Origin: an uncultured Eubacterium sp.
Lineage (GTDB): Bacteria > Bacillota > Clostridia > Lachnospirales > Lachnospiraceae
Reading direction: 5' to 3'
DNA length: 64,000 bases
NCBI GenBank assembly: GCA_910586225.1
Contig: CAJUIL010000001.1
Location: 62,001 to 126,000 of the forward strand
Part shown: piece after piece, positions 44,849 to 52,826 of the stretch
How the letters are laid out: the number at the start of each line of letters is the position of its first letter
Position numbering within the stretch: the stretch's first letter is position 1
Position numbers and translations under genes: made by a program
The notes under the pieces: model-generated
Database searches by the model: none
What the model saw: the letters and a program-made list of their open reading frames with translations, nothing else
Told to the model about the DNA's origin: nothing

Positions 44849-45097
44849 CTATTCCATCCAAATATGTATCCGCTTCCCCAGGCAGCCTGCCACACGTATG
44901 AGGAAATCGAGGCTGGGGTTGTATTTGCCGCTCTCCAGCCTGGAAATATTGGATTTCTTCGTTCCGGCGCGCTCCGCAAGCGCTTCCTGCGTAATATGCT
45001 GCTCCTTGCGCACCTGCTTGATCTGGCTGATCACTTCAAGCCTTGGCTCTAGCTTTTCTTCTTCCATTTCGTTTTTCCTTGTCATTTGTTTCGACAT
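44849..45097 (-). CDS. XRE family helix-turn-helix regulator
   Basis: 82 residues with a Cro/C1-type HTH (SQIKQVRKEQHITQEALAER, then KSNISRLESGKYNPS) and a short C-terminal part typical of HigA-like antitoxins or small repressors. No toxin gene adjoins it; the MecA-like gene is downstream instead. A perfect palindrome at its promoter suggests it represses its own operon. Confidence 0.88.
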   Translation of the reverse strand: MSKQMTRKNEMEEEKLEPRLEVISQIKQVRKEQHITQEALAERAGTKKSNISRLESGKYNPSLDFLIRVAGCLGKRIHIWME

Positions 45098-45123
45098 TTT
45101 TCTTCTTTTTTCTTAGGCACTAT

Positions 45124-45155
45124 AAAAGTTATCATATATGATAACTTTTTGTCAA
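45124..45155 (-). promoter_or_regulatory. Promoter with 26-base perfect palindromic operator
   Basis: The half-site AAAAGTTATCATA (45124-45136) is mirrored perfectly at 45137-45149. A TTGACA -35 (45150-45155, minus strand) abuts it, so the palindrome fills the spacer and -10 of the XRE operon promoter. Confidence 0.8.
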
Positions 45156-45259
45156 TAACAATATTTCCTAAATTTTCCCTTTTCAACCAGAAGAAAATAT
45201 ATTATAATGTTTCTCAGGGCTGACCCGCCTTTATTTTAGACAAAAGGAGTTTCTGCTTT

Positions 45260-45766
45260 ATGAGCGTTTATACATGGATCACATTCATCGCAGCCATTAC
45301 GTTTTTACTTGTTGTATTCCTGCTTTTCCGGAAATTTCTGGCAGGGAAGGAAAACGGCCTTATGATCTTTACCGTTATCCTGCTTGGCATTTTAGGCTCC
45401 GCTGCCCTTTATGTGTTCACTTCCATACAAGGGACGCAGATTCTTTCAAAGGAGCTGGCTGCTGAATATCAGATCAAAGAAGAAACGTTTCGTACCACAG
45501 ATGAGAATACGGCGAATTATCTACACGCCGCTTATGCCTTTTTTGCGGAAAACGGTGTGCAATACCAGCTGCGCGGCACGCAGCTGCTTGAGGAGCCGGA
45601 TCAGGCGCCTGCGTTTATCGGCATTTATATGTGCGAAGCCGTAGACGGCTATTCCTGGTGCTATATGAAAAAAGGCAATGTCGTACGACACACTCTGACT
45701 GCGCTTTCCCATGACGGCAAGCAGGCTGTGGACTATGAACACACGTCCCAAAAAAAGAAAAAATAA
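45260..45766 (+). CDS. Two-helix membrane protein of unknown function
   Basis: 168 residues. Two membrane helices (about 4-24 and 33-55) precede a soluble domain (about 60-155) with LAAEYQIKEETFRTTDENTA and YSWCYMKKGNVVRHTLTALS, and a Lys-rich tail. No family recognised. AAAGGAG lies at a normal distance before the ATG. It is alone on the plus strand and ends at a strong bidirectional terminator. Confidence 0.75.
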   Translation: MSVYTWITFIAAITFLLVVFLLFRKFLAGKENGLMIFTVILLGILGSAALYVFTSIQGTQILSKELAAEYQIKEETFRTTDENTANYLHAAYAFFAENGVQYQLRGTQLLEEPDQAPAFIGIYMCEAVDGYSWCYMKKGNVVRHTLTALSHDGKQAVDYEHTSQKKKK

Positions 45767-45776
45767 TTTTTGCGAT

Positions 45777-45814
45777 AAAAAAAGAAAAGCCGATGCATCG
45801 GCTTTTCTTTTTTA
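45777..45814. terminator. Bidirectional terminator
   Basis: Near-perfect palindrome centred on GCCGATGCATCGGC (45789-45802), flanked by A- and T-tracts, between convergent genes. Confidence 0.9.
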
Positions 45815-45818
45815 TATT

Positions 45819-47981
45819 TTATAAGTGCAGCACCCGTTCGCGGATCTCCTGCGTGCGGCCCTGGTTCCAAAACTGGGTACCGATATAGCCGCAGGTACGT
45901 CTAGCAACATTCATCTTATTTTGGTTGTGGTTGCCGCAGCGCGGACATTCCCAAATCAGCTTGTCATGTCCGTCGTTGATAATATTGATCTCCCCGTCAA
46001 ACCCGCATTCCTGACAATAATCACTCTTCGTATTCAGCTCCGCATACATAATATTATCATAAATATAACGCATCACAGACAGTACCGCCTCCAGGTTTGT
46101 TTTCATATCCGGTACTTCTACATAGCTGATCGCACCGCCTGGTGAAAGCTTTTGAAATTCCGCTTCAAATTTCAGCTTGGTAAACGCGTCAATCTGCTCG
46201 GCAACGTGCACATGGTAGCTGTTTGTAATATAATTTTTATCCGTTACGCCCGGAATCTTACCGAACCGTTTTTGCAGGCATCTGGCAAATTTATAGGTTG
46301 TGGACTCAAGCGGCGTCCCATATACGGAAAAATCAATGTTTTCCTCCTGCTTCCACTTCGCGCAGGCGTCATTCATATGCTGCATGACCGACAGGGCAAA
46401 CGGCTTTGCTTCTGCGTCCGTATGTGATCTGCCCGTCATATACCGGGTACATTCATATAAGCCCGCGTATCCGAGCGAGATTGTGGAATATCCTCCATAT
46501 AATAAAGAATCGATCGTCTCGCCCTTTTTCAGCCTTGCCAGAGCGCCGTGCTGCCACAAGATCGGCGCCACATCAGACGGCGTTCCTTTCAGACGGTTAT
46601 GACGGCACATCAGCGCCCGTTTGCACATAACAAGACGCTCGTCAAAAATCTTCCAAAACTGTTCCATATCACCGCCGGACGAGCAGGCGATATCTACGAG
46701 GTTCAACGTAACAACACCTTGGTTGAACCTTCCGTAAAATTTGAATTTGTCATTCTCATCTTTATATACCGTCAAAAAGGAGCGACAGCCCATACACGTA
46801 TAGCAGTTGCCCTGCTTTAGCTTTTTCATCATCTTTTCCGAAATATAATCCGGTACCATACGTTTTGCTGTACACTGAGCCGCGATCTTTGTCAGATAAT
46901 AATATTTGCTGTCCTCATGGACATTGTCCTCCTCCAGCACATAAATAAGCTTTGGAAACGCAGGCGTAATATAAATCCCCTGTTCATTCATCACACCCTT
47001 GATCCGCTGGTGCAGCATTTCTTCGATGCAAAGGGCAAGGTCATCCCTTGTCTGCCCCTCCTCTACCTCGTTTAAATACATAAACACGGTCACAAACGGC
47101 GCCTGCCCGTTCGTCGTCATCAGCGAAATGACCTGATACTGGATCATCTGTACGCCCTGCTGGATCTCATCGCGTACTCTTTTTTCCGCGATCTCGTTGA
47201 TCTTGATCTCATCCAGCTCCAAATCCTGCGCCAAAAACTCCTCCCGCACCCTTCTGCGGTATTTTTCCCGGCTGACCTGTACAAACGGCGCCAGATGGGA
47301 CAGGGAAATGCTCTGTCCGCCGTACTGTGCGCTCGCGATCTGCGCAATACTCTGGGTCGCGATATTGCAGGCGGTCGCAAAACTTTTCGGCGGCTCGATC
47401 ATCGTCTCGCTGATCACCGTTCCGTTTTGCAGCATATCCTCCAGATTGACCAGACAGCAGTTATGCATATGCTGGGCAAAATAATCCGCATCATGAAAGT
47501 GGATCATCCCTTCTTCATGCGCCTCCACGATATCCTCCGGCAGTAAAAACCGCTTGGTGATATCCTTGCTCACCTCGCCTGCCATATAGTCTCTCTGCAC
47601 GCTGTTGACCGTCGGGTTTTTGTTTGAATTCTCCTGTTTTACTTCCTCATTATTGCATTCAATCAGGCTAAGGATCTGTTCATCGGTAGAATTAGACTTA
47701 CGCACGAGGGCACGTTTATAACGATAGGTAATATAATTTCTAGCAACGTCAAAAGCACGCTGGTTCATGATCTCGTTTTCCACAAGATCCTGGATCTCCT
47801 CCACATTCAGCGCACGTCCCATCCGCTCGCAGGTCTTTCGTACATTGTCTGAGATCAAGGTGATCTGAAGCTCATTCAGCCGTGCGCTCTCTGGTACGCT
47901 CAGGTTCGCCCTGCTCACCGCTTGGCTGATCTTATCGATGTTAAATGTCATCTCTGAACCACTTCGTTTAATAATTTTCAT
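45819..47981 (-). CDS. nrdD: Anaerobic ribonucleoside-triphosphate reductase (class III)
   Basis: 720 residues. An N-terminal ATP-cone (MKIIKRSGSEMTFNIDKISQ) is followed by the ten-stranded barrel, the C-terminal zinc ribbon (CQECGF and CPRCGNHN) and the glycyl-radical region RRTCGYIGTQFWN. It makes dNTPs without oxygen, indicating an anaerobe. The activase gene nrdG, often adjacent, is not in the window. The upstream region has paired NrdR-like boxes. Confidence 0.96.
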   Translation of the reverse strand: MKIIKRSGSEMTFNIDKISQAVSRANLSVPESARLNELQITLISDNVRKTCERMGRALNVEEIQDLVENEIMNQRAFDVARNYITYRYKRALVRKSNSTDEQILSLIECNNEEVKQENSNKNPTVNSVQRDYMAGEVSKDITKRFLLPEDIVEAHEEGMIHFHDADYFAQHMHNCCLVNLEDMLQNGTVISETMIEPPKSFATACNIATQSIAQIASAQYGGQSISLSHLAPFVQVSREKYRRRVREEFLAQDLELDEIKINEIAEKRVRDEIQQGVQMIQYQVISLMTTNGQAPFVTVFMYLNEVEEGQTRDDLALCIEEMLHQRIKGVMNEQGIYITPAFPKLIYVLEEDNVHEDSKYYYLTKIAAQCTAKRMVPDYISEKMMKKLKQGNCYTCMGCRSFLTVYKDENDKFKFYGRFNQGVVTLNLVDIACSSGGDMEQFWKIFDERLVMCKRALMCRHNRLKGTPSDVAPILWQHGALARLKKGETIDSLLYGGYSTISLGYAGLYECTRYMTGRSHTDAEAKPFALSVMQHMNDACAKWKQEENIDFSVYGTPLESTTYKFARCLQKRFGKIPGVTDKNYITNSYHVHVAEQIDAFTKLKFEAEFQKLSPGGAISYVEVPDMKTNLEAVLSVMRYIYDNIMYAELNTKSDYCQECGFDGEINIINDGHDKLIWECPRCGNHNQNKMNVARRTCGYIGTQFWNQGRTQEIRERVLHL

Positions 47982-48036
47982 CTTATTCCGCTCCTTATTC
48001 CCTAATCAAACTTACCATCATTTACTTATGAATGAT

Positions 48037-48065
48037 ATTGTAACCAAACGTGAGTTCATTGTCAA
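48037..48065 (-). promoter_or_regulatory. Sigma-A promoter of nrdD
   Basis: TTGACA (48060-48065), 17-base spacer, TACAAT (48037-48042) on the minus strand. Confidence 0.75.
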
Positions 48066-48071
48066 TGGTAA

Positions 48072-48129
48072 ATACTATATCTATGTATTTTTGATAAAAA
48101 TACACAAATCCAGATACAATATATTGTAT
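48072..48129. promoter_or_regulatory. Pair of NrdR-box-like sites upstream of nrdD
   Basis: ATACTATATCTATGTA at 48072-48087 and the perfect palindrome ATACAATATATTGTAT at 48114-48129 resemble the 16-base NrdR box. Their starts are 42 bases apart, four helical turns, the usual paired geometry. They lie just upstream of the nrdD -35. Confidence 0.7.
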
Positions 48130-48164
48130 ACTTGTCAGGATTACATCCAAATCCTGCCATATTC

Positions 48165-48198
48165 AAAAAGGATGAATCCATTCTTACAGATTCATCCT
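48165..48198 (-). terminator. Terminator of hisB
   Basis: AGGATGAATC/GATTCATCCT, ten-base perfect stem with T-run on the minus strand. Confidence 0.9.
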
Positions 48199-48219
48199 GA
48201 TGTAAAGAAAGCGCTGTAT

Positions 48220-48807
48220 TTATAATACTCCTTTTGTAGACAGCACATCTATAATCCGCTCATCCGGACTGACTGCCATATCCAGCGCTTTTGCAAATGC
48301 TTTGAACATCGCTTCCATTATATGATGGTCATTTTCTCCATACAGCGCCTTCAGGTGCAGGTTCATGCCTGACGCATAGCTGACCGCATAAAAAAATTCC
48401 TTTGCCATCTGTGTATCCATATCGCCGCACCGACTGCCTGAAAACTGCGCGTCGTATACCAAATACGGCCTGCCGGACAGATCCAATGCACACAATACAA
48501 GCGCCTCGTCCATCGGCAGCATAACGTGCCCATACCGCCTGATCCCCTTTTTATCTCCGACAGCTTCACGGATAGCCGTCCCAAGTACGATCCCGGTATC
48601 CTCAATGCTGTGGTGGCAGTCCACATCCAGATCCCCCTGGCAGACTACCTCCAGATCAAAAAGCCCATGCCTTGCAAATCCATCCAGCATATGGTCAAAA
48701 AAACCGATGCCCGTTTTCAGGCTTGCGGCCCCTGTCCCATCCAGCTTAAGATTTACCGTAATCTGCGTTTCTTTCGTATCTCGTTTTACCTGCGCTGTCC
48801 TGCTCAC
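48220..48807 (-). CDS. hisB: Imidazoleglycerol-phosphate dehydratase
   Basis: 195 residues, the sixth step of histidine synthesis. The His-rich metal motifs are present: FFDHMLDGFARHG, DCHHSIEDTGIVLG and ENDHHIMEAMFKA. The start is a GTG at 48807 that overlaps the stop of a small upstream ORF by four bases. No other his genes are near, so the pathway is scattered in this genome. The gene ends in a strong terminator. Confidence 0.95.
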   Translation of the reverse strand: MSRTAQVKRDTKETQITVNLKLDGTGAASLKTGIGFFDHMLDGFARHGLFDLEVVCQGDLDVDCHHSIEDTGIVLGTAIREAVGDKKGIRRYGHVMLPMDEALVLCALDLSGRPYLVYDAQFSGSRCGDMDTQMAKEFFYAVSYASGMNLHLKALYGENDHHIMEAMFKAFAKALDMAVSPDERIIDVLSTKGVL

Positions 48808-48962
48808 TGGCCTGCCCCCTCGCCCTTACGTTTTTCATTTTCCTGATCCCATCTGGAGATCAGCCTTGTGCGCACCCACTTCGGATCGTTGTTGTAATTG
48901 CGCTGCACGTAGCTGCAGTACTCTCTGCGGGTCATATCCTGGATCCTCTTTCGCTCTGTCAT
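48804..48962 (-). CDS. Small basic protein coupled to hisB
   Basis: 52 residues, MTERKRIQDMTRREYCSYVQ then RNYNNDPKWVRTRLISRWDQ, rich in Arg and Tyr. ATG at 48962 is eight bases after AAAGGAG. Its TGA overlaps the hisB GTG (GTGA), an arrangement that couples their translation. Not recognised as a named family. Too short to be picked up by many gene callers. Confidence 0.7.
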   Translation of the reverse strand: MTERKRIQDMTRREYCSYVQRNYNNDPKWVRTRLISRWDQENEKRKGEGAGQ

Positions 48963-49233
48963 ATACCATTCTCCTTTACCTTGTCTTTGTCGTTTGCATC
49001 GTGTTTATTTATTTTAATCGTATTGGAGCATAGTTTCAAGTGTTTTTTTCAGATACACGATCTTTTTATAGTAGATTTCTTTGCCGCTTTTGCTGCCTCT
49101 TAATTCATAGGCTATTAATTTTTGAAGCAATAAGCTATCATACAGATAGGAAATAAGCAAACGAATAAAGGTAAACACTTTAAAATGTACGATGGAAGGA
49201 TCATGATAGACGTTTGGCAGATAAAAAAGTCTC
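48963..49233. other. AT-rich intergenic stretch
   Basis: AT-rich, with an open frame on the minus strand from 49307 to 49014 that lacks a ribosome site and overlaps the antisense RNA described next. I see no supported gene here. Confidence 0.4.
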
Positions 49234-49262
49234 TTGCAATCAAACCTAGGATATGCTATAGA
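49234..49262 (+). promoter_or_regulatory. Promoter of candidate antisense RNA
   Basis: TTGCAA (49234-49239), 17-base spacer, TGC-TATAGA (-10 at 49257-49262). Confidence 0.6.
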
Positions 49263-49267
49263 ATAAA

Positions 49268-49362
49268 TATAAAAGGAGTAACCGCCCACAAAGTGGTTTA
49301 CATCCATAGTATGTTATATAAACCTACCTTACTCGGCAAAGTACAAGGTAGGTTTATTTATT
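49268..49362 (+). ncRNA. Candidate type I antitoxin RNA
   Basis: A transcript of about 95 bases is predicted from the promoter at 49234-49262 to the hairpin at 49318-49357 with its TTTATTTATTTT tail. It converges on, and overlaps the 3' end of, the small hydrophobic ORF at 49358-49441, the layout of holin-like type I toxin loci. Confidence 0.5.
49318..49357. terminator. Bidirectional hairpin between toxin ORF and antisense RNA
   Basis: ATAAACCTACCTT (49318-49330) and its complement AAGGTAGGTTTAT (49345-49357), 13 base pairs. Confidence 0.8.
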
Positions 49363-49441
49363 TTCGCTTGTTCGTCCTATCAATATAGGCAAGCAGCGCA
49401 ATCAGGAAATTACCGCCTAAAAGTAACAGGCTTAAGCCCAT
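49358..49441 (-). CDS. Putative holin-like type I toxin peptide
   Basis: 27 residues, MGLSLLLLGGNFLIALLAYI then DRTNKRK: one membrane helix and a short basic tail, as in the Hol_Tox family (typical ends ALLTYID..NKK). No clear ribosome site precedes the ATG; the frame stays open upstream, so a non-ATG start is possible. It ends against a 13-bp hairpin with a convergent small RNA. It is too short for most gene finders. Confidence 0.5.
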   Translation of the reverse strand: MGLSLLLLGGNFLIALLAYIDRTNKRK

Positions 49442-49445
49442 AACC

Positions 49446-49482
49446 AAAAAGCACCGGATACAGAATATTCCGTATCCGGTGC
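49446..49482 (-). terminator. Terminator of the PspC operon
   Basis: GCACCGGATAC / GTATCCGGTGC stem followed by TTTTT on the minus strand. Confidence 0.88.
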
Positions 49483-49489
49483 AGCTGCT

Positions 49490-49678
49490 TTAATATTCGG
49501 ACGGCATAATGATCGCCGCAATGATATACGCCAATATCCCGCTCCCGCCTGCTATGCAAAATAACGCCCACACGAGACGGATGACCGTTGGGTCGATGTT
49601 AAAATACTGTGCGATACCGCCGCATACTCCGCAGATAACCCTATTCTGATTTGATTTTGCAAGTCTTTTTGATTCCAT
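49490..49678 (-). CDS. PspC domain protein
   Basis: 62 residues. The PspC fold is almost the whole protein: NRVICGVCGGIAQYFNIDPT then VIRLVWALFCI and a second membrane stretch ending IIMPSEY. Last gene of an operon with a PadR regulator, a DUF1700 protein and a DUF4097 protein, a combination seen in envelope-stress-type modules of Firmicutes. Confidence 0.9.
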   Translation of the reverse strand: MESKRLAKSNQNRVICGVCGGIAQYFNIDPTVIRLVWALFCIAGGSGILAYIIAAIIMPSEY

Positions 49679-49722
49679 TGTTTTTTCCTCCGTTTTTCGC
49701 TAATATATCTGGCTGCGGGCGT

Positions 49723-50646
49723 CTACTCGATGCAGATCTGCCCCATGCCGCAGTTCAGTGTAAAGGTCGCCGAAGCGCCGTTTTCAATCCTTCTTTTCCT
49801 TGCCAAGCCGCTGTATGACTCGCCGTCGATCTCAATGGCACCCGCGCCGCAGGAAAGCTCGTAATTTACGCTTTCAGCTCCCTCGTCCAGCTCCAGATTC
49901 ACTACACCCATTCCGCAATCTATCGTTGTATCGAACGAAATGTCAGCTTCAATATCCATCACGCCGACGCCGCATTCCAGACTGGCTTTACCAAATGTAC
50001 TGTCATCGATCTGGATCTCCCCTGCTCCGACAGACGCCGCAAGCGTATCCGTCGTGATCCCGCTGAGCGCAATATGCCCGGCGTCCGTATCCACTTTAAG
50101 CGTTTCGGCGTAAAAGCCCTCCATCGCTTCTAATGTCCCAGCATTTATGCGGATATCTACGTCAGAAAGGCTCATATCCTCTGGCAGCTTCAGATAAACG
50201 CTGGCATCCGTACGATTCTTTCGCCCGGTACGGTTATCCATGACCGTGATCCTGCCATCCTCACATACTGCCTGGATACCCTCATACTCCCCTGACGCCG
50301 ATACGTAGATCCGCTCATCGTCCGATTCCTCAATAATCAGATAGCCATACTTAAGGTCGATCGCAAGCTCCTGCACCGCAGACGCTTCGATGGTCAACAG
50401 GCCGTACTCCTCGTTCCAGTCCTCGTCAACCATTTGTATCTCTGCCTCTTCACCAACCGCAATCTCCCTGCTGCCTACCGCAAACTCCGCTGCCGAATGC
50501 ACAACATCCTTTGCCCGTCCGAAGATTCCATTCTCATCCACCACAAACTGCCCGCCGCTTAGGACAACGCTTAAAATAAGCGCCGCGCTGCCAATCCCGA
50601 TACAGCCTGCTGTAATATACAAAATTGCTTTCATTAATCTGTTCAT
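49723..50646 (-). CDS. DUF4097-type adhesin-like membrane protein
   Basis: 307 residues. One N-terminal membrane helix (about 8-30) is followed by a repetitive beta-rich domain (YGLLTIEASAVQELAIDLKY, then repeated short strands such as CGVGVMDIEADISF and CGMGVVNLELDEG) typical of DUF4097 beta-helices. The domain would face outwards. The ATG at 50646 overlaps the stop of the DUF1700 gene (ATGA). Role unknown. Confidence 0.85.
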   Translation of the reverse strand: MNRLMKAILYITAGCIGIGSAALILSVVLSGGQFVVDENGIFGRAKDVVHSAAEFAVGSREIAVGEEAEIQMVDEDWNEEYGLLTIEASAVQELAIDLKYGYLIIEESDDERIYVSASGEYEGIQAVCEDGRITVMDNRTGRKNRTDASVYLKLPEDMSLSDVDIRINAGTLEAMEGFYAETLKVDTDAGHIALSGITTDTLAASVGAGEIQIDDSTFGKASLECGVGVMDIEADISFDTTIDCGMGVVNLELDEGAESVNYELSCGAGAIEIDGESYSGLARKRRIENGASATFTLNCGMGQICIE

Positions 50647-51467
50647 GCCGCACTCCTTCCCCAATGCAAAGCCTTATGCAGAAGCTGGGAAACCTGCCGC
50701 AGCGCCCATGGCAGAAACCTGCCGCAAAACAGCAGCAGCAATACCATACTCACGCCGCTTGCTGCGATCAAAAGCATTCCGATACCAAGCATAAATAAAC
50801 CCTTCACCAGTGAAAGCGTGCACAGCTTCGCTACTGCAACGACTGTACATACAATGCCGCCGATCACACCACCGATAGAACAAACTCCGAGCACAACCAC
50901 AATCGCGATCAGCACGCCCGCGACACCAAGCATCCCGGATAACGCCGCGCCCCAGATCGGAGCGGTAAATATTGCCAGTAAAAGAAACAGCAGCAGCTTG
51001 CTCCGCCTGTCTGATGCAGCGTAAGCCTGACCCGCGCTTTTTTTCTCATATTGATCATACCGTCTATAGGATGCCCCATCGGAGCTGTTTTCATAAGCAG
51101 ATCTTGCATTCTGCCCGTTTCTATCTGCATCTTGGCCAAACGCTGACGACTGGCTCTCGTTTTTTTGAAAATCGCTTCCTGAAAATATACTCTTATAGCC
51201 TTTTCGCTGGCCCGCGCCTGCCTGACTGCCCCGTACCTGCGGCGGATTTTTCAAACCGCTTGTCATAGTCCCGGTGCTGTTGAGCGCCTCGATAATACTG
51301 TCCGCAATGCTTTGCGGCGATTCCAGCTCTTCTAAAACAAGAGCTTCATTTTCCGCTCCGGCATCCTCGAAATAGCTTCGGTAATAATCCATTGCTTCTT
51401 CCCGTTCTTCTTTGGGGATATTATATAACAGACGTTCCAGCTGTAATAAAAATAACTCTTTGTTCAT
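50643..51467 (-). CDS. DUF1700 (HAAS signalling domain) membrane protein
   Basis: 274 residues. The N-terminal HAAS domain reads MNKELFLLQLERLLYNIPKE through AMDYYRSYFEDAGAENE; a polar Ser/Gln/Gly linker follows (about 85-150), then four or so membrane helices. Overlaps the PadR stop by ATGA and the DUF4097 start by ATGA, so all three are translationally coupled. HAAS proteins commonly accompany PadR repressors; the signal is unknown. Confidence 0.88.
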   Translation of the reverse strand: MNKELFLLQLERLLYNIPKEEREEAMDYYRSYFEDAGAENEALVLEELESPQSIADSIIEALNSTGTMTSGLKNPPQVRGSQAGAGQRKGYKSIFSGSDFQKNESQSSAFGQDADRNGQNARSAYENSSDGASYRRYDQYEKKSAGQAYAASDRRSKLLLFLLLAIFTAPIWGAALSGMLGVAGVLIAIVVVLGVCSIGGVIGGIVCTVVAVAKLCTLSLVKGLFMLGIGMLLIAASGVSMVLLLLFCGRFLPWALRQVSQLLHKALHWGRSAA

Positions 51468-51787
51468 GCAAACTCCTCTCCCGAAAACAACGCACTGATT
51501 TTTTCTGAATAACTCTTCCACTCATCACTGTACAGACGAAGCTGCGCCTCGCCCGCCGATGTCAGCTTGTAGTATCTGCGGTTCCTGCCGCCGCATTCCC
51601 GATCGTATACCTGCAGGCAGTCATCCTTTAGCAGACGGCGCAGCACCGGATACAGCGTCGATTCCGACACCTCGATCGTCCTGCGCACATCCTGTGTGAT
51701 TTTATATCCATAGGTACCTTCTTCCTCTTTGGATACGACTGCCAGTACGATTGCGTCTAAAAGTGCAGCGCCTGTATTAAATACCAT
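51464..51787 (-). CDS. PadR family transcriptional regulator
   Basis: 107 residues: winged helix with AIVLAVVSKEEEGTYGYKIT, TLYPVLRRLLKDDCLQVYDR and RNRRYYKLTSAGEAQLRLYS, the PadR signature. Short PadR-S1-type without a long C-terminal dimerisation part. A 17-base palindrome in its own promoter indicates autoregulation of the four-gene operon. Confidence 0.93.
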   Translation of the reverse strand: MVFNTGAALLDAIVLAVVSKEEEGTYGYKITQDVRRTIEVSESTLYPVLRRLLKDDCLQVYDRECGGRNRRYYKLTSAGEAQLRLYSDEWKSYSEKISALFSGEEFA

Positions 51788-51844
51788 GCCATCACTCCTC
51801 GTATCTTTATATTATTTTGTGTTTGATATTACTTGTTATTTAAT

Positions 51845-51873
51845 ACTATATGATATATAATATCATTTGTCAA
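51845..51873 (-). promoter_or_regulatory. PadR operon promoter with palindromic operator
   Basis: TTGACA (51868-51873), 17-base spacer, TATAGT (51845-51850) on the minus strand. The spacer holds the palindrome ATGATATATAATATCAT (51850-51866). Confidence 0.8.
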
Positions 51874-51903
51874 GTGATAATTTTGTCATTTTCGAAAGAG
51901 GTA

Positions 51904-51945
51904 AAAAAGGACAGGAATATAATAATAATTTTTCCCGTCCTTTTT
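51904..51945 (-). terminator. Terminator of the DUF1828/DUF6978 pair
   Basis: AAAAAGGAC(a)GGAA at 51904-51917 pairs with TTcCCGTCCTTTTT at 51932-51945; T-run on the minus strand. Confidence 0.8.
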
Positions 51946-52051
51946 ATATGTTGAAATGTTTTTATGAAACCAAAAAAATATTCTTAACGATAATGATTTC
52001 GTTACATTATTCTTTCCATAAAAATTTCGATTTCGAAAATTATTTCAATGA

Positions 52052-52810
52052 TCATGCGGAAAGTAACGCGATGTTATCTTCCTGGTTTCGCTCGCTCCAT
52101 CGAATGACTCTTGCTTCATAATTCAAATATGCATCTTCAACACCTTTAGCTATACTATTTTGGTCATTCAGAATAACAATAAGCTGACTCTCATTTTTTC
52201 GTGCAGGCTTTGTATCGTTCCATGCAAAAAGTATATTTCCCATACTGGATTTATTTGGATTATTAACTGCTTGACATAATCTTTCAGGCTTTGTCTTAGT
52301 TCTTTGTAACAAAAAATCATAATTATGAGCAAAACCAGAAATCCCTGTAAACTGCACATTATCAGAATAATAAATCTCTCTTTCCGCAAAAAAATCTTGT
52401 ATATCATCTAAAAAGAAAGAGGATACTTTTGATTTAGAAATAGAGAACATATCATCTATTCTTAACATGGCTTGAATGAATAAATGTTTTTTTTGCGCAA
52501 ATCCATTGATAGGCGCTTTTGCAACTAATTCATCTCCGTTAAGTCTTACGCCATATTGATATAATATTCGTTCAAGATAAATTTTGCGATTAGGCGTTAA
52601 CTGAAAACCATACATTTTTAAACCATGTATCGTAGCGCTATCGTCTGTAAAAAAAATATCATTACCATCATGTTTTACATATATTTGCAAATAATCATTG
52701 GCATTATCAAGATATGGTGTGGTAATCTCGTAATATTCTCCAATTTTATCAAAAGTAGTTTCACTTCTTAACCAAGATGTATAATCGTCAATGAGTTTTT
52801 GAACATTCAT
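52052..52810 (-). CDS. DUF1828/DUF1829 protein
   Basis: 252 residues. N-terminal DUF1828 (YYEITTPYLDNANDYLQIYV, DIFFTDDSATIHGLKMYGFQ) and C-terminal DUF1829-like part (FTGISGFAHNYDFLLQRTKT and LIVILNDQNSIAKGV). The family is known mainly from phages, islands and mobile regions and has no settled function. Codon use and base composition are far more AT-rich than neighbours. The ATG at 52810 is seven bases after GGAGG. It follows a DUF6978 gene by 16 bases. Confidence 0.8.
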   Translation of the reverse strand: MNVQKLIDDYTSWLRSETTFDKIGEYYEITTPYLDNANDYLQIYVKHDGNDIFFTDDSATIHGLKMYGFQLTPNRKIYLERILYQYGVRLNGDELVAKAPINGFAQKKHLFIQAMLRIDDMFSISKSKVSSFFLDDIQDFFAEREIYYSDNVQFTGISGFAHNYDFLLQRTKTKPERLCQAVNNPNKSSMGNILFAWNDTKPARKNESQLIVILNDQNSIAKGVEDAYLNYEARVIRWSERNQEDNIALLSA

Positions 52811-52826
52811 GATCATACCTCCTTTA

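Noticed and set aside
49014..49307. 97-codon open frame on the minus strand
   Set aside because: No ribosome site, odd composition, and it overlaps the promoter and body of the predicted antisense RNA; not called as a gene.
49185..49388. 67-codon open frame on the plus strand
   Set aside because: It covers the antisense RNA promoter and terminator hairpin, which better explain the sequence.
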